Shown: piece by piece, positions 61,854-64,000 of the stretch
Numbering within the stretch: the stretch's first letter is position 1
Layout: each line of letters begins with the position of its first letter
Assembly: GCF_014202995.1 (NCBI RefSeq)
Contig: NZ_JACHIA010000004.1
Location: 186,001 to 250,000, forward strand
Length of the DNA stretch: 64,000 bases
Origin: Longimicrobium terrae
GTDB taxonomy: Bacteria; Gemmatimonadota; Gemmatimonadetes; Longimicrobiales; Longimicrobiaceae
Reading direction: 5' to 3'
Translations under genes and position numbers: made by a program
Notes under the pieces: model-generated
Told to the model about the DNA's origin: nothing
The model's input: only the letters and a program-made list of their open reading frames with translations
Database searches by the model: none

Positions 61854-63629
61854 ATGCCCACCGCCGCTCCCCCCGCTCCGCTATCGCCTACCGAGGAAGA
61901 GGTCCGGGTCGTTCTCCGCGCCCTGTTCCGGAGGCTGCTTCCGATGCGTGAGGAGCACTACAGCCCGCTGTACGTGGGCCCGCTCCGCCGCGCGGAGCCG
62001 GTGCGCCGTGCGCTGGCGGACGCGGCCTCGGAGCTCGGGATCGGCGTCGCGGACGGCCAGGCGGTCCTGGACGGCGCGCCAGCGGAGGCGGTCGGGCTCG
62101 TGCCGCTCCGCGCGGCCTCCTGGATGCTCCAGCAGACGATCAGGCGCCGGTGGGTCGTCGTGGGGGACGTCGATCCTGACCGGCTGCCGGCCGCGTTCCT
62201 CGCCCGGCTCGATGAAGCGGGGCTGATCTACGACACACGCCAGCTCCCCGCTCCCCCCTCCCGCGCCTCAGCGATGGCCTCGGCGCTCGCGGCGCGGGCT
62301 GCGATGGAGGGTGCGTGGGTCATGGTGATGGAAGCCGACGGGGACCGGGCGCCGGTGGTCGCCGCCGAAGCCGCGGTCCGGCTGCGCGTGCTCGGCTACA
62401 CGGTGGGTGCGGTCTGGAAGGCGGGGCGGGGAGGGATGGAGGGAGCGCCGATTCCGGCGGGGCCGCGCCCGGGGCTGGTGGCGCACCTGGACGACACCGA
62501 CGTGGACGCGGTCTCTGGACTCGCCGCGCGTGCCCGTGCGGCGGGCGCGTCTCTCGTCCTGGTGGGTGCGCCCGCCGTCACGGCGGAGATCGCGGCGGCC
62601 CGGCAGATCGGGGCGGGTGACGTCGTCCGAACCTCCCGCGAGGCGGTCCCCGACGCGGTGCGGCAGGCGTCGTGGCCCGCCGCCAGGGACATGCTCACCG
62701 GGGCGCCCACGCGGGGACCCGAGCGCGAGCTCATCTCCCTGGTCGACGCGGACGGTCGCGACCTGAGTCACATCGTCCGCGCGGCCGCGTCGTGGGAGCG
62801 AGCGGGCTTCCTGCTCGTGTTCACGCACGAGAGGTTCGGCTGGATCGCGCTCGACGGAGCGGAGGGGCGGGTCGGGGGCGCGTGGCGGCTGGGCGACGCC
62901 GAGGATCAGGCCCCAGGCACGGTGCTCGCCCGCATTCGGGCGATGAGCCTGTGGGCCGGCATCCGCGCCCTGTTCGTCTCCAGCGACCCGCCCCGCCCGC
63001 CCGGCGCCTGGGCGGCGGACGTGCTGGTGGACACCGTGGACCTCGACATCCGCCGTACGCTGGACGAGGTCCGCCACCAGCGGGTGCCACCCGGTCAGGT
63101 TCCGCTGCCCGCTTCAGAGGTGCGGCCGAGCCGGGTCGCGGAGGAACTGCTCGCCTGGGGCCAGCCTCGCTTTGCCCACGAGCTGCTGAGGGCGGCGGAG
63201 CGCGCGAGCGCGTGGAGCGTCGAGGAGGAGCTGCTGTTCGGATACCTGTCGGTGGAGCACGATCCGCGGGAGGCGGCCGGCCGGCTCCGCCACGCGGCCG
63301 GGCGGCTTTCCGACGACCTCGCCGGAGACCGCTGGAGCCGCCATGTCGATGCCACCCTCGCCGCGCTCCTGCTGGACGTTCGGGCGCACGGTGCGCAGGC
63401 GGAGTACGCGTGGGGCGTGGTCGAGCGCTGGATCGAGAGCCAGGGGGAGGACTGGACGCGGACCCCCCGGCGTGCCGGGGTGCTGTACGAGCTGGCCGCG
63501 CGCGCGGGGGAGACCCACGCCGCACGCCGGTTCCGGGACATCGTCGTCGAGCTTTCGGCACCCGGCGACGTGCTTCCGGAATGGGTCCACAGCAGCGACC
63601 CGCTCCGCGTGGGCGGAGCCGCACGATGA
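61854..63629 (+). CDS. Hypothetical protein, 591 aa, pilus-adjacent
   Basis: Not recognised. An N-terminal region (about 1-120; HYSPLYVGPLRRAEPVRRALA, WVVVGDVDPDRLPAAFLARL) is followed by a middle part with Rossmann-like alternation (WVMVMEADGDRAPVVAAEAAVRL, LVLVGAPAVTAEIAAARQIGAGDVV). A GAF/PATAN-like region may lie around 300-400 (GFLLVFTHERFGWIAL). The last 200 residues are helical and may form TPR-like repeats. No Walker or catalytic motif is seen. ATG 61854 is used; the long frame before it is antisense to the HD gene. It overlaps the next gene by 4 bases (ATGA). Confidence 0.65.
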   Translation: MPTAAPPAPLSPTEEEVRVVLRALFRRLLPMREEHYSPLYVGPLRRAEPVRRALADAASELGIGVADGQAVLDGAPAEAVGLVPLRAASWMLQQTIRRRWVVVGDVDPDRLPAAFLARLDEAGLIYDTRQLPAPPSRASAMASALAARAAMEGAWVMVMEADGDRAPVVAAEAAVRLRVLGYTVGAVWKAGRGGMEGAPIPAGPRPGLVAHLDDTDVDAVSGLAARARAAGASLVLVGAPAVTAEIAAARQIGAGDVVRTSREAVPDAVRQASWPAARDMLTGAPTRGPERELISLVDADGRDLSHIVRAAASWERAGFLLVFTHERFGWIALDGAEGRVGGAWRLGDAEDQAPGTVLARIRAMSLWAGIRALFVSSDPPRPPGAWAADVLVDTVDLDIRRTLDEVRHQRVPPGQVPLPASEVRPSRVAEELLAWGQPRFAHELLRAAERASAWSVEEELLFGYLSVEHDPREAAGRLRHAAGRLSDDLAGDRWSRHVDATLAALLLDVRAHGAQAEYAWGVVERWIESQGEDWTRTPRRAGVLYELAARAGETHAARRFRDIVVELSAPGDVLPEWVHSSDPLRVGGAAR

Positions 63630-64000
63630 GTGCGCCTCCGCCGCGTGGCGCCGGGCAGGCGGCCGGGACCGTGCCGTTGACGCTGGAGGAGGCGGTCGGA
63701 CTGGCCGTGCCGCTCGTGTTCGTTGTCGAGCCCGACGCGCTCTGGGCGGTCCGCGCCATCGAAGCCCTGCTGGACGCCTCCGCGGACCTCGCCATGAGCG
63801 GTTCTGCCGCCGAGCGGGTGGTCGCCCGGTGGACCCGCACCGCCCGCTGGACCGCGTACGGATACTCCTTCGGCCTGGGTCTTCCGGGGCCGGAAAGCGC
63901 CGAGGCGGGCGTGGACGTGCTGGATGAGCTGATCCGCCTTGGCGAGCAGCTGGGCGGCGGCAGAAGGGCGGCGGCCGATCGGCATCCCTTGGATGGAGCC
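63626..64000 (+). CDS. Hypothetical protein, truncated by window end
   Basis: The first 125 codons are visible from ATG 63626 (ATGA overlap with the upstream gene). A helical region (TLEEAVGLAVPLVFVVEPDALWAVRAIEALLDA) is followed by an Arg-rich part. No family is recognised from this portion. It is probably in one operon with the 61854 gene. Confidence 0.55.
   Translation, partial: MSAPPPRGAGQAAGTVPLTLEEAVGLAVPLVFVVEPDALWAVRAIEALLDASADLAMSGSAAERVVARWTRTARWTAYGYSFGLGLPGPESAEAGVDVLDELIRLGEQLGGGRRAAADRHPLDGA

Overview
The window is very GC-rich DNA (roughly 70% by eye) with tightly packed genes and many ATGA/GTGA stop-start overlaps. Several proteins have long Pro/Ala-rich linkers. The pilus gene set, CHAT/TPR proteins, zinc-ribbon/FHA/kinase genes and overall style would fit a Gemmatimonadota (Longimicrobium-like) or similar high-GC diderm chromosome. 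That placement is an inference from style, not from a marker gene. I see no rRNA, no convincing tRNA, no CRISPR array and no recognisable integrase or intact transposase.

Layout. (1) 1-7.1 kb, minus strand: a plasmid- or ICE-like replication/modification block. It holds RecQ helicase (cut by the window edge), a DNA methyltransferase read in frame with a DnaN-type sliding clamp, and small hypothetical or broken genes. (2) 7.1-7.45 kb: a decayed, inverted copy of the 3' part of pilMN. (3) 7.5-13.5 kb, plus strand: a complete type II CBASS anti-phage operon (cyclase, E2-E1 fusion, JAB peptidase, HNH-SAVED nuclease). An 88-aa protein and a second tandem cyclase follow; the second cyclase lacks the C-terminal tail of the first. 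(4) 13.6-15.3 kb, minus: a STAS-like/wHTH regulator and a STAS-GHKL ATPase. (5) 16.0-16.2 kb: a decayed copy of the pilX 3' end. (6) 16.3-32.0 kb, minus: one long same-strand array of Ser/Thr kinase, zinc-ribbon-FHA protein, PP2C phosphatase, small membrane protein, four-AAA+ ATPase, CHAT-STAND-TPR protein, CHAT protein with a PH/GRAM-like tail, a 62-aa protein and a second CHAT protein. A divergent zinc-ribbon gene sits at 32.3 kb. I read this as a protein-phosphorylation-controlled caspase-like conflict system and consider it the most likely undescribed system here.

(7) 33.6-46.5 kb: a type IV pilus/pseudopilus locus. The minor pilins pilX, pilW, pilV and fimT/gspH run leftward. A pilM-pilN fusion, pilO, pilP, secretin pilQ, a lipoprotein, a small-GTPase pair and the major pilin run rightward. 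(8) 46.7-57.1 kb: a second accessory island. It has an NLR-like STAND protein, a 12 x 8-bp tandem repeat, a secreted hydrolase/metallopeptidase pair, a decayed copy of the pilC 3' half, a UPF0489 protein and small secreted or zinc-binding hypotheticals. (9) 57.2-61.7 kb, minus: pilC, pilB, a lytic transglycosylase and an HD-GYP-like protein. (10) 61.85-64 kb, plus: two unrecognised genes, the second cut by the window edge.

The organising observation is that all three main accessory blocks are bordered by decayed fragments of neighbouring pilus genes. Two of these fragments (pilX, pilC) are direct repeats of the intact gene end on the far side of the cargo. This suggests that the pilus locus is a recurrent insertion or exchange site for defence and conflict cargo, possibly by homologous recombination anchored in conserved pilus genes.
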